From Alphaproteobacteria bacterium (GTDB taxonomy: Bacteria; Pseudomonadota; Alphaproteobacteria; Rhizobiales; OSC116), in NCBI GenBank assembly GCA_002400495.2, contig NVQL02000056.1:1-63479 (forward strand): a stretch of DNA of 63,479 nt. The letters are read 5' to 3'. The notes beneath the pieces were generated by a model that worked only from the letters and a program-made list of their open reading frames with translations, was not told where the DNA came from and did not search any database. Numbering within the stretch: position 1 is the first letter of the stretch; each line of letters begins with the position of its first letter. The position numbers and the translations under genes are program-made. Below, piece after piece: positions 8,045 through 17,072 of this stretch.

Positions 8045-9115
8045 CTAATTATCTAACACCAGATCGCCCTCGTCAATATCGTTTACTGAGGATGTGTTAT
8101 TTTCGACCGTCGTTTCAAATATCAGCATATCAAGTGGGCGATTGCTATAAATAGCCCATAGGCCTTCAGGCGGTACAGATGGCGCGCGAAATGGTCCTTG
8201 TGGTTTAACATCATCTGGCAATTGCTCAATTGATTGGTCTGTGCTTGATGGTTTTGCAGCTGATGGCGCAATGGTTGATATTTCAGCGGTCAATGGCACA
8301 GCGGCTTTTTTAGGCGTTGGTTCAGTATTTTTGCTCGCGACATTTTTACTAGCGACAATGATGTCCGCTGATTTTGGTGACGCGATCACCCCTTCAGCTG
8401 GGGCAAAAACATAGCGTTTATTGGCCACAATCATTTTGGGCGGCACGCCAGTTTCTCTAAAAATCTTATCGCCTTCAGCTAAATTTTTCCAAAAATCTAA
8501 CCATTTATTGTCTTTATGTCTGAAATAATTAAACCCGTTTAAGCGGAACGGAAAGGCATGCACATGAAACCGCCTTTGGCCATTTTTAAACGCATCACGT
8601 GCCAGCAAATAAACCTCTTCGATATTAGGGTTGGTCAGCGCATAACAGCCGCGCGATGAACATTCGCCATGCACCATAAGCTGGCTGCCCGTGCGGCCAA
8701 GCGCGCGGTCATAAAAATTTGGATAGCCCAAATTAAACGACAAATAATATTTAGAACGCGGGTTCATTTGTGCTGGCGTCACCACGTAAAAACCTTCTGG
8801 GGCTTGCCGATCACCTTCTTTAAGCTTAGGACCTAACTCGCCCGACCAACTGCAAATGCCATAGCTTTTGAAAAATTTAAAACGGCCATCTTTTTCCATC
8901 CACACTTCAAAGCGATTTTCTTCCTTATACAGCCGCGCCAAAATATGCGCGCCAACTTGAAAACCTTTGGCTTTAATGGTTCTGACCAAATGCGGAGGCA
9001 GGGGTTTTTTCCACGCTTCGCTGTCGGTAAACCAGTTACAGCCCGACAATGTAGCCAATGACAAAAGAATGAAACAAATTTTAAACCAAGAAGAAACCTT
9101 CAAAGCATTCCCCAT
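8045..9115 (-). CDS. L,D-transpeptidase-like (YkuD/YafK type) lipoprotein
   Basis: Envelope enzyme of the YkuD catalytic fold, which forms or removes 3-3 crosslinks or protein links on peptidoglycan. Residues 1-26 are a lipoprotein signal with the lipobox LSGC. The catalytic motif HGECSSRGCYAL, with the active Cys in SxGC after the upstream His, is near residues 148-159. A long Pro/Ser/Ala-rich C-terminal tail follows. The sequence is closest in outline to YafK/DpaA proteins, some of which hydrolyse the Lpp-peptidoglycan bond, so hydrolase activity is possible. In related genomes it sits beside accA, as here. Confidence 0.85.
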   Translation of the reverse strand: MGNALKVSSWFKICFILLSLATLSGCNWFTDSEAWKKPLPPHLVRTIKAKGFQVGAHILARLYKEENRFEVWMEKDGRFKFFKSYGICSWSGELGPKLKEGDRQAPEGFYVVTPAQMNPRSKYYLSFNLGYPNFYDRALGRTGSQLMVHGECSSRGCYALTNPNIEEVYLLARDAFKNGQRRFHVHAFPFRLNGFNYFRHKDNKWLDFWKNLAEGDKIFRETGVPPKMIVANKRYVFAPAEGVIASPKSADIIVASKNVASKNTEPTPKKAAVPLTAEISTIAPSAAKPSSTDQSIEQLPDDVKPQGPFRAPSVPPEGLWAIYSNRPLDMLIFETTVENNTSSVNDIDEGDLVLDN

Positions 9116-9243
9116 ACTTAAATAAATTAATCAATTTATAACAATATTTGAAAATATTTAACAAATATTTGCACATTAAATCAAAACATAAAAGTTCACA
9201 TTAAAGTGATCAGTATACCTATATAATGTGTAAGAGTCTGCTT

Positions 9244-10197
9244 TTAAAGACCTTGACCAATATTTAAAAACCGATCATGGCGATGATTGAGAATATCTGG
9301 CTTTGACATGCCATCAAATTTAGCCAATTGTTTGGCAATCGACACCGAAATATTATCCATTGCAGCTTCTGGATCACGATGTGCGCCGCCAATAGGCTCA
9401 GCAATAATTTCTTCAATCACCCCAAAACCTTCAAGGTCTTTAGCGGTTATTTTCATATTCAAAGCAGCATCTTTGGCCCGTTTGGCATCACGCCATAAAA
9501 TAGACGCTGCGCCTTCAGGGCTGATCACTGAATAAATACTATTTTCCAGCATCATCACTTTATTGGCCGCCGCAATGCCAATCGCACCGCCAGATTGGCC
9601 TTCGCCAACAATCACCGTTAACATCGGCACGCCGATTTGCAAACACACCTCAGTGCTGCGCGCAATGGCTTCGGCTTGGCCGCGTGCCTCGGCACCAATA
9701 CCTGGATAAGCGCCCATTGTATTGACCAAAGTGATAACTGGCATGTTGAATTTATCGGCCATTTTCATCAATCTTTGAGCTTTGCGATAGCCTTCTGGCC
9801 GCGCCATGCCAAAATTATGCTTAAGCCGCGTTTCGGTATCATGGCCAGTTTCGTGACCAATCACAAAAACCGGGCGGCCATTAAACCGCGCGGGACCGCC
9901 AACAATCGCATAATCTTCGGCAAAGTTACGATCACCAGCCAGCGGCGTGAATTCATCAAATATATAGGTTGAAAGGGCAGAAAAATGTGGACGGTCTGGG
10001 TGGCGCGACACTTGAGTTTTTTGCCAAGCATCTAAATTGGCATAAGTGTTTGCCAATGCCGCGTCTGATTTTTCTTGCAGGCGCAGAACCTCATCATCGA
10101 TTGACATTGAATCATCAGCTGCTGCCAACGCCTGTAATTCGGCGATTTTTCCGTCTAGATCGGCAATTGATTTTTCAAATTCTAGATAAGTTGTCAT
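9244..10197 (-). CDS. accA: Acetyl-CoA carboxylase carboxyltransferase subunit alpha
   Basis: Catalyses, with AccD, the transfer of CO2 from biotin to acetyl-CoA in the first step of fatty acid synthesis in the cytoplasm. The 317-aa length is standard. The family segments are all present: FALST-like N-terminal helix, the FNGRPVFVIGHETG and NFGMARPEGYRKA blocks, NTMGAYPGIGAE, and GQSGGAIGI around the oxyanion holes. It lies 46 nt downstream of xerD on the same strand, a common alphaproteobacterial order. Confidence 0.97.
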   Translation of the reverse strand: MTTYLEFEKSIADLDGKIAELQALAAADDSMSIDDEVLRLQEKSDAALANTYANLDAWQKTQVSRHPDRPHFSALSTYIFDEFTPLAGDRNFAEDYAIVGGPARFNGRPVFVIGHETGHDTETRLKHNFGMARPEGYRKAQRLMKMADKFNMPVITLVNTMGAYPGIGAEARGQAEAIARSTEVCLQIGVPMLTVIVGEGQSGGAIGIAAANKVMMLENSIYSVISPEGAASILWRDAKRAKDAALNMKITAKDLEGFGVIEEIIAEPIGGAHRDPEAAMDNISVSIAKQLAKFDGMSKPDILNHRHDRFLNIGQGL

Positions 10198-10243
10198 TCA
10201 ACATTCCTTGACACTATGATATTAACTTCTTTTAACAAGCTTA

Positions 10244-11170
10244 TTAGGCTTTCGCAAGCGGATGATGTTCAAACACCAGCTGCTTCAGCCTTTCATCCAA
10301 TATATGTGTATAAATTTGCGTGGTCGAAATATCGGCATGACCCAACATTTGCTGCACCGCCCGCAAATCAGCGCCATTGGCCAATAGATGTGAGGCAAAA
10401 GCATGACGTAATATATGTGGTGATATTTTTTGAGAATCCAAGCCTATTCTTCTGACCAGCAATTTAAGCTCCTTGGCAAAGCCTTGCCGCGTCATATGCC
10501 CCAAAGCACCGCGCGAGGCAAAAATATAGTCAGCAGCTTTGTTAACCTCAGTGCCTTGCAGTTTCATAAATGCCAAATAATCTTGCAGAATATCCAGCGC
10601 GGCATAACCCAATGGCACCAGCCGCTCGCGCCCACCTTTGCCTTTGATAAACAGCATGCCTTCATCCAGCCGCACCTGCCCCAAACGCAGGCCAACCAAC
10701 TCGCTAACCCGCAGGCCTGTTGCATATAATATTTCGAGCAAACAATAAAACCGCCGATTTTTTTGTAGTTTTGCTTGTGTTTGCTCGGTGTTTTCGGCAT
10801 TATTTTTAGCGGCGAATAGCAGCTGATTGACTTCATCAATTGACATAATTTTAGGCAATGGCCGTGGTTTTTTGGGGCTATCAATAATATCCGCTGGGTT
10901 ATTGGCAACATATTTTTCTTGATGCAAAAATTTAAAAAACTGCTTCAATGCCGACAACCGCCGCGCTTGAGTGGAAACCTCAACCCCCATCGCCACTTGA
11001 AAGGCTAAAAAACCTCGAATGTGGTCAACGTTAATCTGATCGACCGTGCAAGATTTTGGCAGAAAGTCAAAAAACTGGTTCAAATCAGTGCGATAAGAAA
11101 TAAGTGTATTGTCAGCCGCCGCGCGCTCAGCGGCAATCATCTCTAAAAAATTTTCAACATATTGGTTCAT
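10244..11170 (-). CDS. xerD: Tyrosine recombinase XerD
   Basis: Site-specific recombinase that, with XerC, resolves chromosome dimers at dif during division. The ATG at 11170 is chosen because an AGGGC site lies about 8 nt upstream; an in-frame upstream codon would add nine residues. The protein is 308 aa. The N-terminal SAM-like core-binding domain is at about 1-90, and the catalytic residues are visible: Arg in ATGLRVSEL, Lys in the KGKGGRERLVPLG beta-hairpin, the HILRHAFASHLL motif, the later His in LGHADI, and the nucleophile Tyr in TTQIYTHI. The context (accA, aroKB) marks it as housekeeping rather than a mobile-element integrase. Confidence 0.95.
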   Translation of the reverse strand: MNQYVENFLEMIAAERAAADNTLISYRTDLNQFFDFLPKSCTVDQINVDHIRGFLAFQVAMGVEVSTQARRLSALKQFFKFLHQEKYVANNPADIIDSPKKPRPLPKIMSIDEVNQLLFAAKNNAENTEQTQAKLQKNRRFYCLLEILYATGLRVSELVGLRLGQVRLDEGMLFIKGKGGRERLVPLGYAALDILQDYLAFMKLQGTEVNKAADYIFASRGALGHMTRQGFAKELKLLVRRIGLDSQKISPHILRHAFASHLLANGADLRAVQQMLGHADISTTQIYTHILDERLKQLVFEHHPLAKA

Positions 11171-11197
11171 ATGTTTTGCCCTATGGCCGATTGTCAA

Positions 11198-11220
11198 TTA
11201 CAATTGTCAATTAATTGTAA
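11198..11220. promoter_or_regulatory. Inverted repeat upstream of xerD (candidate operator)
   Basis: Perfect 8-bp arms TTACAATT / AATTGTAA are separated by 7 nt, 28 nt upstream of the xerD start in the divergent xerD-aroK gap. The decamer TTGTCAATTA also occurs twice here, at 11191 and 11204. A protein-binding site is plausible, but no regulator can be named. Confidence 0.4.
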
Positions 11221-11460
11221 TGCCGACAATTTAAGCTCTTGGTTAGCATCAAACGGCCAAAATAATCAGATAAACAATATATTTTTAACGGCCACACATC
11301 GGGGTCACTTTCCCAAAAACTCGCGCCTCTACGTTAACTTTAATTAAGATAAACAACAAGATTTACTTGCAGATTTGGCCGAAAATGCCCATAATAAAGC
11401 CAATGAAATGAATTGCGCAGCTTTAACAAATGCGCATGAGAACACCAGTTTGGACAAATT

Positions 11461-12018
11461 ATGTTCGATAGAAATAGCACAAAGGTCATTCGTGATTATT
11501 TGGGCAACCAGTCCATCATTTTGATAGGGCTTATGGGCGCAGGCAAAACCACATTAGGGCGGCGCTTGGCCAAACATTTGGATTTGCCGTTTAAAGATGC
11601 TGACCAAGAAATAGAAGCCGCAGCAGGCATGGATGTGACGGAGTTTTTTGCCACATTTGGCGAAGAAAAATTCCGTGATGGTGAAGAAAAAGTCATCTCG
11701 CGCTTGCTCGACAACGGCCCACAAATTTTAGCCACTGGTGGTGGTGCTTATATGCGCCAAGCCACCCGCGACAACATCAAACAAAAAGGAATATCCATTT
11801 GGTTGCGCGGCGATTTAGAGCTTTTAATGAACCGCATTGCTTTGCGCCAAACACGGCCACTTTTGCAAGTAGATAACCCTAAAGAAGTGATGCAAAAGCT
11901 GATTGATGAGCGCTATCCTGTTTATGCCAGTGCCGACATCACCATTGACACCATTGACGCGCCGCATAATGTGATGATTGAGAAATTACTAGAAGAAATG
12001 ATTGAATATGCCTCTTAA
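11461..12018 (+). CDS. aroK: Shikimate kinase
   Basis: Phosphorylates shikimate in the aromatic amino-acid pathway. The protein is 185 aa, with the Walker A GLMGAGKT at residues 23-30, the shikimate-binding DADQEIE and FRDGE elements, the glycine triplet ATGGGAY, and the lid RTRPLL-type segment (RQTRPLLQ). It overlaps aroB by 11 nt, so the two are translationally coupled. It is divergent from xerD. Confidence 0.96.
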   Translation: MFDRNSTKVIRDYLGNQSIILIGLMGAGKTTLGRRLAKHLDLPFKDADQEIEAAAGMDVTEFFATFGEEKFRDGEEKVISRLLDNGPQILATGGGAYMRQATRDNIKQKGISIWLRGDLELLMNRIALRQTRPLLQVDNPKEVMQKLIDERYPVYASADITIDTIDAPHNVMIEKLLEEMIEYAS

Positions 12019-13135
12019 AAATTGCCAAACCATCAGAGTAGATCTGGGTGAAAGCCGCAGCTATGACATTATGGTCGGCAGCCGCTTGATAGAATTTGCC
12101 GGCAAGCTCATCGAGCCGCATTTAAAGCGGCCGTTCACCATCATTGTGACCGATGAAAACGTGGCCGAGCAGCATTTGGCCGATTTACAAGCGTCGTTTG
12201 GTAATCAGGGCATTGAATGCGATGCGATTATCTTGCCAGCTGGCGAGAAAAGCAAAAGCATGACCATGCTAGCCACCCTGCTTGAAAAACTCATCGCTTA
12301 TGGCGTCGAGCGTAGTGACGTCATCACCGTTTTAGGCGGCGGCGTGATTGGCGATTTGGCAGGCTTTGCAGCCGCGACATTACGCCGTGGAGTGGATTTT
12401 ATACAGATCCCAACCTCTATTCTTGCCCAAGTGGACAGCAGTGTTGGCGGCAAAACGGGAATTAATTCGCCCCAAGGTAAGAATTTAATTGGTGCGTTTC
12501 ACCAACCCAAACTGGTACTGGCTGATATTGATATTTTAGACACATTATCTGACCGCCATATATGTGGTGGCTATGCCGAGATATTTAAATATGCTTTGAT
12601 TAATGACCCCGAATTTTATAACTGGTTGCTTGAAAACGGCGAAAAACTAATCAATGGTGACAAAGCGGCAAGGCAATATGCTGTGGTTAAATCTTGCCAA
12701 TCTAAAGCCAATATTGTGGCTCAAGATGAAAAAGAACACGGCCTGCGGGCTTTGCTAAATTTGGGCCATACATTTGGCCATGCGCTTGAAGCCCATACGC
12801 AATATTCTGATCGGCTTATCCATGGTGAAGGCGTGGCCATTGGCATGGTGCTAGCCTTTGAATTTTCTAGCTTTTTGGGCTTTAACAACGGCGCTGACAT
12901 TGCCGCCATTAAACAGCATATGCAAAAAATTGGCCTGCCCAATGATTTAAGCTTTGAAGGTTTGCAACCCTTGCCATCGGCTAAGCAAATGCTTAAATAT
13001 ATGCTGCAAGACAAAAAGACCGAACAGGGCGAAATGACCTTTATTTTGGCCAATGCCGTTGGCAAATCATTTGTTGAAAAAAATGTCGACCAACAACTTG
13101 TGACTAATTTTTTAAAAAGCAAGAGCTTTAAATAA
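12008..13135 (+). CDS. aroB: 3-dehydroquinate synthase
   Basis: Converts DAHP to 3-dehydroquinate using NAD and a divalent metal. The ATG at 12008 is the likely start (375 aa); a TTG two codons upstream is in frame but unnecessary. Recognisable elements are LPAGEKSK, the glycine-rich NAD site GGGVIGDLAGFAAATLRRG, VDSSVGGKTGIN, and the metal-ligand region around LNLGHTFGHALE. Aro gene pairing with aroK is standard. The stop TAA shares its last A with the start of the next gene. Confidence 0.96.
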   Translation: MPLKNCQTIRVDLGESRSYDIMVGSRLIEFAGKLIEPHLKRPFTIIVTDENVAEQHLADLQASFGNQGIECDAIILPAGEKSKSMTMLATLLEKLIAYGVERSDVITVLGGGVIGDLAGFAAATLRRGVDFIQIPTSILAQVDSSVGGKTGINSPQGKNLIGAFHQPKLVLADIDILDTLSDRHICGGYAEIFKYALINDPEFYNWLLENGEKLINGDKAARQYAVVKSCQSKANIVAQDEKEHGLRALLNLGHTFGHALEAHTQYSDRLIHGEGVAIGMVLAFEFSSFLGFNNGADIAAIKQHMQKIGLPNDLSFEGLQPLPSAKQMLKYMLQDKKTEQGEMTFILANAVGKSFVEKNVDQQLVTNFLKSKSFK

Positions 13136-14436
13136 TGTTTGAAACCATCACTATCTTTATCACCGAAAACACCGAAGCGCTCATTGCCGTCGGTGCCATC
13201 ATTCTGCTCATCCTCATTTCGGCTTTATTCTCTGGCTCTGAAACGGCATTGACCGCCGCCTCACGCGCCCGCATCAAACAAATGAGAAAGCAAAAAAGCC
13301 AACGTGCCGAAACCGTTAGCAAATTATTGGAAACTCCCGAAAAGCTAATTGGTGCCATTTTATTGGGTAATAACCTGGTTAATATTTTGGCCTCAGCCAT
13401 CGCCACCAGCTTTTTTATCAAATTTTTCGGCGCCGCAGGCGTGGCTTATGCCACATTGACCATGACATTTGTGATTTTAATCTTTGCCGAAGTTTTACCC
13501 AAAACTTATGCCTTGCAGCAGCCTGAAAAGTTGGCCCTTTTTGTTGCCCCCATCATGCGCACCATTGTATTTGTATTGACCCCCTTGGTGGTGATCATTC
13601 GTGCCATTGTAAACTTTTTTCTCTGGATATTTGGCGTGAGACCACCAAAAGAGATGGATAAGAATGCTGCCGATGCCGAAATACGTGGCAATATTGATTT
13701 GCAACATGAAGAAGGCGTGATGGTTAAAAATGACCGCGACATGCTGGGCGGTATTTTGGATTTAAAACAGATGGGCGTTGAAGATGTGATGATTCACCGA
13801 ACCAATATTTTTAGCCTCGACATTGCTTTGGGCGCCACCGAAATTGCCACTCAGATTTTAAACAATAGCTACACCCGCGTGCCATTATACCGCAATGAAC
13901 CAGATAATTTTATCGGTATTTTGCACACCAAAGACTTGTTATGGGCGATTAACGCCAAGAAACAAGCGCCAAAAAATAGCCAAGAAAAAGACCTCGAAAG
14001 CCTGCTCACGCCGATTTGGTATGTGCCTGAAACCACCAGCTTGCAAGATCAGTTGAATAATTTTTTAAAACGCAAAAGCCATTTTGCTTTGGTGGTTGAT
14101 GAATATGGTGAAACCCAAGGCCTGATCACCCTAGAAGATATTTTGGAAGAAATTGTTGGTGACATTATTGATGAACACGACCATGGCCTCATTGGCATGC
14201 GCCGCCAGCCCAATGGCAGCGTTAATGTTGATGGCCATGTATCTGTACGCGATCTAAACCGCGCCATGGATTGGCAACTCCCCCAAGATGACGCCATCAG
14301 CCTAGCCGGGCTAATCATCAATGAAGCCCAAATCATCCCCAACGTTGGCCAAGCCTTCAATTTTTACGGCTTTAGATTTGAAATACTGCGCAAGCAAGCC
14401 AACCGCCTAACGGCGATACGGGTGACCAAACTCTAA
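13135..14436 (+). CDS. HlyC/CorC-type (CNNM, DUF21-CBS-CorC) membrane protein
   Basis: A 433-aa inner-membrane protein in the order DUF21 transmembrane domain (about residues 15-185, with the SGSETALTAASRARI signature), a CBS pair (about 205-335) and a C-terminal CorC_HlyC domain (about 350-430). Family members act in Mg2+/Co2+ efflux or Mg2+ homeostasis. It starts with TAATG coupling to aroB, an arrangement common in Hyphomicrobiales. Ion specificity cannot be told from the sequence. Confidence 0.9.
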   Translation: MFETITIFITENTEALIAVGAIILLILISALFSGSETALTAASRARIKQMRKQKSQRAETVSKLLETPEKLIGAILLGNNLVNILASAIATSFFIKFFGAAGVAYATLTMTFVILIFAEVLPKTYALQQPEKLALFVAPIMRTIVFVLTPLVVIIRAIVNFFLWIFGVRPPKEMDKNAADAEIRGNIDLQHEEGVMVKNDRDMLGGILDLKQMGVEDVMIHRTNIFSLDIALGATEIATQILNNSYTRVPLYRNEPDNFIGILHTKDLLWAINAKKQAPKNSQEKDLESLLTPIWYVPETTSLQDQLNNFLKRKSHFALVVDEYGETQGLITLEDILEEIVGDIIDEHDHGLIGMRRQPNGSVNVDGHVSVRDLNRAMDWQLPQDDAISLAGLIINEAQIIPNVGQAFNFYGFRFEILRKQANRLTAIRVTKL

Positions 14437-14882
14437 TCATGGCACCCCAGCCGCTAATGCACACTCCCCAGCCGCAACCTCTCAGCACACCTCCCGTTAA
14501 AAAAACTCATGTGTTTTTTTAACCAGCCGGACTGGAGGCCGCCACTTATGTGGCGCACCCGCGTAGGCCTGAGCAAAGCGAAGAATAGCCGCGAGCGAAA
14601 CAGACCAAGCTTCCAGAGCATCAACTACCAGCCAACTGTCTACCCAACAGCCTATACAGTGAAGCATCCTGCCTAAGCTCTGGAAGTTTGCATTTTTACG
14701 CCCACCTTTCGGTGGGCTAGTGGCCCCTGCGGGCGCACGCCTCCGCTCTCTTGCCACGCCTAACGGCGACGCGCAGTCGCGCTTGCCTCAGCCTAAAGGC
14801 TTCGGACCCTTTTCCCAAGATAAGCAGTATAGCACCAAGAATAAAATGTTGTGTTTGCAATACGGCACCAGAGCTCGGCGTT

Positions 14883-15053
14883 TCACCAAACTTCAGCTCA
14901 CTAAGCGTAATGTAGTTGATTGGGGTGCCGAATTCACATCCGACCAGCGGCTGAGTGGCTTAGCTAGAGAGCGGAGCGAACGCACGCAGTGCCAAGCAAA
15001 AATGCAAACTTCCAGAGCATCAGTTACCAGCCAACTATCTTTTTACAGCCAGC
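14883..15053 (+). repeat. 171-bp direct repeat, copy 1
   Basis: About 171 bp, repeated at 15103-15273 with a constant offset of 220 bp and only scattered substitutions. The shared core GAGAGCGGAGCGAACGCACG and the following GCAAACTTCCAGAGCAT are identical in both copies. Confidence 0.9.
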
Positions 15054-15102
15054 ACAAGGCAGCAAATTCAGAATCTATTGGGGCGCACCGAAGTACAGAG
15101 TG

Positions 15103-15273
15103 TCACCAAACTCCAGCTCACTAAGCATAATGTAGCTGATTGGGGTGGTGAACTCGCATCCGACCAGCGGCTGAGTGGCTTAGCTAGAGAGCGGAGCGAA
15201 CGCACGCAGTGCCAAACAAAAATGCAAACTTCCAGAGCATCAACTATCAGCCAACTGTCTTTTTACAGCCAGA
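15103..15273 (+). repeat. 171-bp direct repeat, copy 2
   Basis: Second copy of the unit at 14883-15053. The spacer between copies is about 49 bp, and there are only two full copies, so this is not a CRISPR array. Small substitutions between copies suggest an old duplication or two related dispersed elements side by side. Confidence 0.9.
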
Positions 15274-15325
15274 GCAGCACTCCCGCCAACTCACTAGAAG
15301 TCTCATTTAGACGTTGAGCTGCGTG

Positions 15326-15610
15326 TCAACTATCAGCCATACCAAGAGCATGCAGATACAAATCCAATATCGCCTCTTGCTCCGCCCGCTCATTACTATC
15401 TTGCTTACGAATGCGGATAATCATACGAATGACTTTCACATCAAAACCTTCGCCTTTAGCTTCGGCAAATATTTCTTTCATATCATCTGTGATGGCTTTT
15501 TTTTCTTCTTCCAAACGCTCAACACGCTCGATAAAAGTTTTCAACCGATCACGCGCCACACCTGTTGAATCAACGCTATCATTCAAGCCTTCAACATCCA
15601 TTTCACTCAT
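15326..15610 (-). CDS. gapR: GapR family (DUF2312) nucleoid-associated DNA-binding protein
   Basis: Small helical protein that in Caulobacter binds overtwisted AT-rich DNA ahead of replication and transcription machinery and assists topoisomerases. The ATG at 15610 has GGAAA 5 nt upstream; an in-frame ATG at 15625 would add five residues. The 94-aa product has the full family core: the [19 protein letters not shown] coiled helix, then EVFAEAK-like ([15 protein letters not shown]) and the [20 protein letters not shown] helix. It lies just downstream of an N-formylglutamate amidohydrolase gene (15-nt gap), a Hyphomicrobiales-like neighbourhood. Confidence 0.9.
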   Translation of the reverse strand: MSEMDVEGLNDSVDSTGVARDRLKTFIERVERLEEEKKAITDDMKEIFAEAKGEGFDVKVIRMIIRIRKQDSNERAEQEAILDLYLHALGMADS

Positions 15611-15625
15611 AATATTTCCATTCAA

Positions 15626-16390
15626 TCACTGTTTTTTATAATTTTTCACAATTTGCGGCAATATACCAGCAAAAATATCAACCCATTCATTAATTCCAGC
15701 TTCTGTACCCATATAATCTTGGCGCAGTTCAAGCAAACTATGCTCTAACCCTTTGTCCAAGCCATGCCGATCCATCGTGTCACCTGGCATGCCACCACGA
15801 TACGGCTGATTATCATGCACAACATAATTGGTTGTTGCCCGCAACGCATCCACAATACGCGTGGTAAAAGCTTGTTCTTCATTCCACAGCAATCCCACTT
15901 CGGTTGCACGTTTATGGCCACGCCAATAAGGCGTAAAGCTATGAATGGCCAAGAGAGTCGGTTTGACATCATGAACATCAAACTCATTTATTATACCGCT
16001 TATGGCCGCATCATAGGGTTTATAAAACCGCTCAATCCGTGCCAATTTACCGTCTTCTGTGATGTCACGATTGCCATCAATAATCTTACCATCCGACACC
16101 CGCATCACCAAAGTTGGGTCTTTCATGCCGCGGTTTGGGTCTATCAACAACCGCGAAAATGTGCCCATCACTGCAGGTACATTGAGTTTTTTAGCCAGCC
16201 GCAGTGTAAATTGTTTCACCCCAATGTCATAAGCAATATGGCGCTTAAGCTGCTCATCATCTAAGCCTAAGCCTTTATATTCAATGGGTATATTATTACT
16301 GGCATGGTCAGCAATGAGCAAAAAACCATGCCTAAAATCACCATCTATAATTTCAAAAACTTCATTTTCTAAAACACGGTTCTGCGTCAT
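15626..16390 (-). CDS. N-formylglutamate amidohydrolase family protein (copy 1)
   Basis: Zinc-dependent hydrolase of the HutG/FGase fold, which cleaves N-formyl-L-glutamate to glutamate and formate. Visible elements are ADHASN near residue 28, the YDIGV block, the SRLLIDPNRG segment and the late HNQPYRGG-like block (HDNQPYRGGMPGDT). The chosen ATG at 16390 gives 254 aa; a TTG at 16405 is possible. No hut genes are nearby, so the substrate may differ from histidine-degradation intermediates. It is probably co-transcribed with gapR. A second, divergent member occurs at 44412. Confidence 0.87.
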   Translation of the reverse strand: MTQNRVLENEVFEIIDGDFRHGFLLIADHASNNIPIEYKGLGLDDEQLKRHIAYDIGVKQFTLRLAKKLNVPAVMGTFSRLLIDPNRGMKDPTLVMRVSDGKIIDGNRDITEDGKLARIERFYKPYDAAISGIINEFDVHDVKPTLLAIHSFTPYWRGHKRATEVGLLWNEEQAFTTRIVDALRATTNYVVHDNQPYRGGMPGDTMDRHGLDKGLEHSLLELRQDYMGTEAGINEWVDIFAGILPQIVKNYKKQ

Positions 16391-16618
16391 TCTCAACCAA
16401 TTCAATAGGGGCTAAATTTTTCCCGTTATAACATTCATTGCCATAAAAATGACATCTTAAAATTTGATTATCATCAACATTATTCTCAGCAAAAGCAGCT
16501 CGCGACCATTTATGGCTGAATGATTTGTTTAAAGCTGTATTTTATGTTATCAATATGCACTATCTTCTATTATGATATGTGAACGAATCTTAAAAACCGA
16601 AGCGACTCATATAATTAA

Positions 16619-17062
16619 ATGATGCATAGACTATACGAACATTTAAAGATTGCATTTAACCTTAAAAAAATTGCCATCATTATAGGCCTGAGCTGGTTAT
16701 TTATAACCCCTGCTTATGCTGATTTAAAGATTTGCAATTATGTAAGCAGCAATGTAAATGTCGCAATTGGTTATAAAGTAAAATCTGGTTGGACCACCGA
16801 GGGCTGGTGGCTCATCAAACCAGATGAATGCGAATCTATTTTAGAAGGCGATTTATTTGCGCGCTTCTATTATGTATACGCAATCGAAGAAGGCACTGGC
16901 GGCTATTGGGACGGCGAAGCCGTTATGTGCACAAGAAATGAAAAATTTACCATTAATGGTATAGCTGATTGCGAATTACGAGGATATCGTCGCACTGGCT
17001 TTACCGAGGTAGATACGGGCGATTGGACCAACTGGGAACTCAAATTAACACCTGATAAATAA
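16619..17062 (+). CDS. DUF1036 family secreted protein
   Basis: A 147-aa exported protein with a signal peptide ending near TPAYA (about residue 34). The DUF1036 core is present: LKICNYVSSNVNVAIGYK, the GWTTEGWWLIKPDEC region and the C-terminal Trp-rich end. Four cysteines (in KICN, DECES, VMCTR and DCEL) could form disulfides in the periplasm. The family is uncharacterised. It sits 10 nt before pyk, a conserved alphaproteobacterial pairing. Confidence 0.88.
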   Translation: MMHRLYEHLKIAFNLKKIAIIIGLSWLFITPAYADLKICNYVSSNVNVAIGYKVKSGWTTEGWWLIKPDECESILEGDLFARFYYVYAIEEGTGGYWDGEAVMCTRNEKFTINGIADCELRGYRRTGFTEVDTGDWTNWELKLTPDK

Positions 17063-17072
17063 TAGGTTACAG

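Larger units (their letters stand above)
14437..15320. repeat. Gene-free block of direct, inverted and dispersed repeats
   Basis: No convincing gene is seen in this stretch; the open frames cover repeat copies and lack ribosome sites or family resemblance. It contains a copy of the GC-rich repeat shared with 4018-4067 (here about 14550-14596), a partial element with CTTCCAGAGCATCA at about 14609-14650, inverted copies of the same element at 14676-14705 and 14713-14755, and two near-identical 171-bp direct repeats (listed separately). The base composition is higher in GC than the flanking genes. Confidence 0.75.

Noticed and set aside
10244..11170. XerD considered as a phage or island integrase
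   Set aside because: It has the standard XerD length and sits with accA and aroKB; no attachment repeats or phage genes were found.
14883..15273. Direct repeats considered as a CRISPR array
   Set aside because: Only two units, each about 171 bp, and no cas genes; a CRISPR needs several short repeats with spacers.
14497..15317. Several open frames of 79-134 aa in the repeat block
   Set aside because: They run through repeat copies, share products between copies by repetition alone, have no ribosome sites and resemble no known family.
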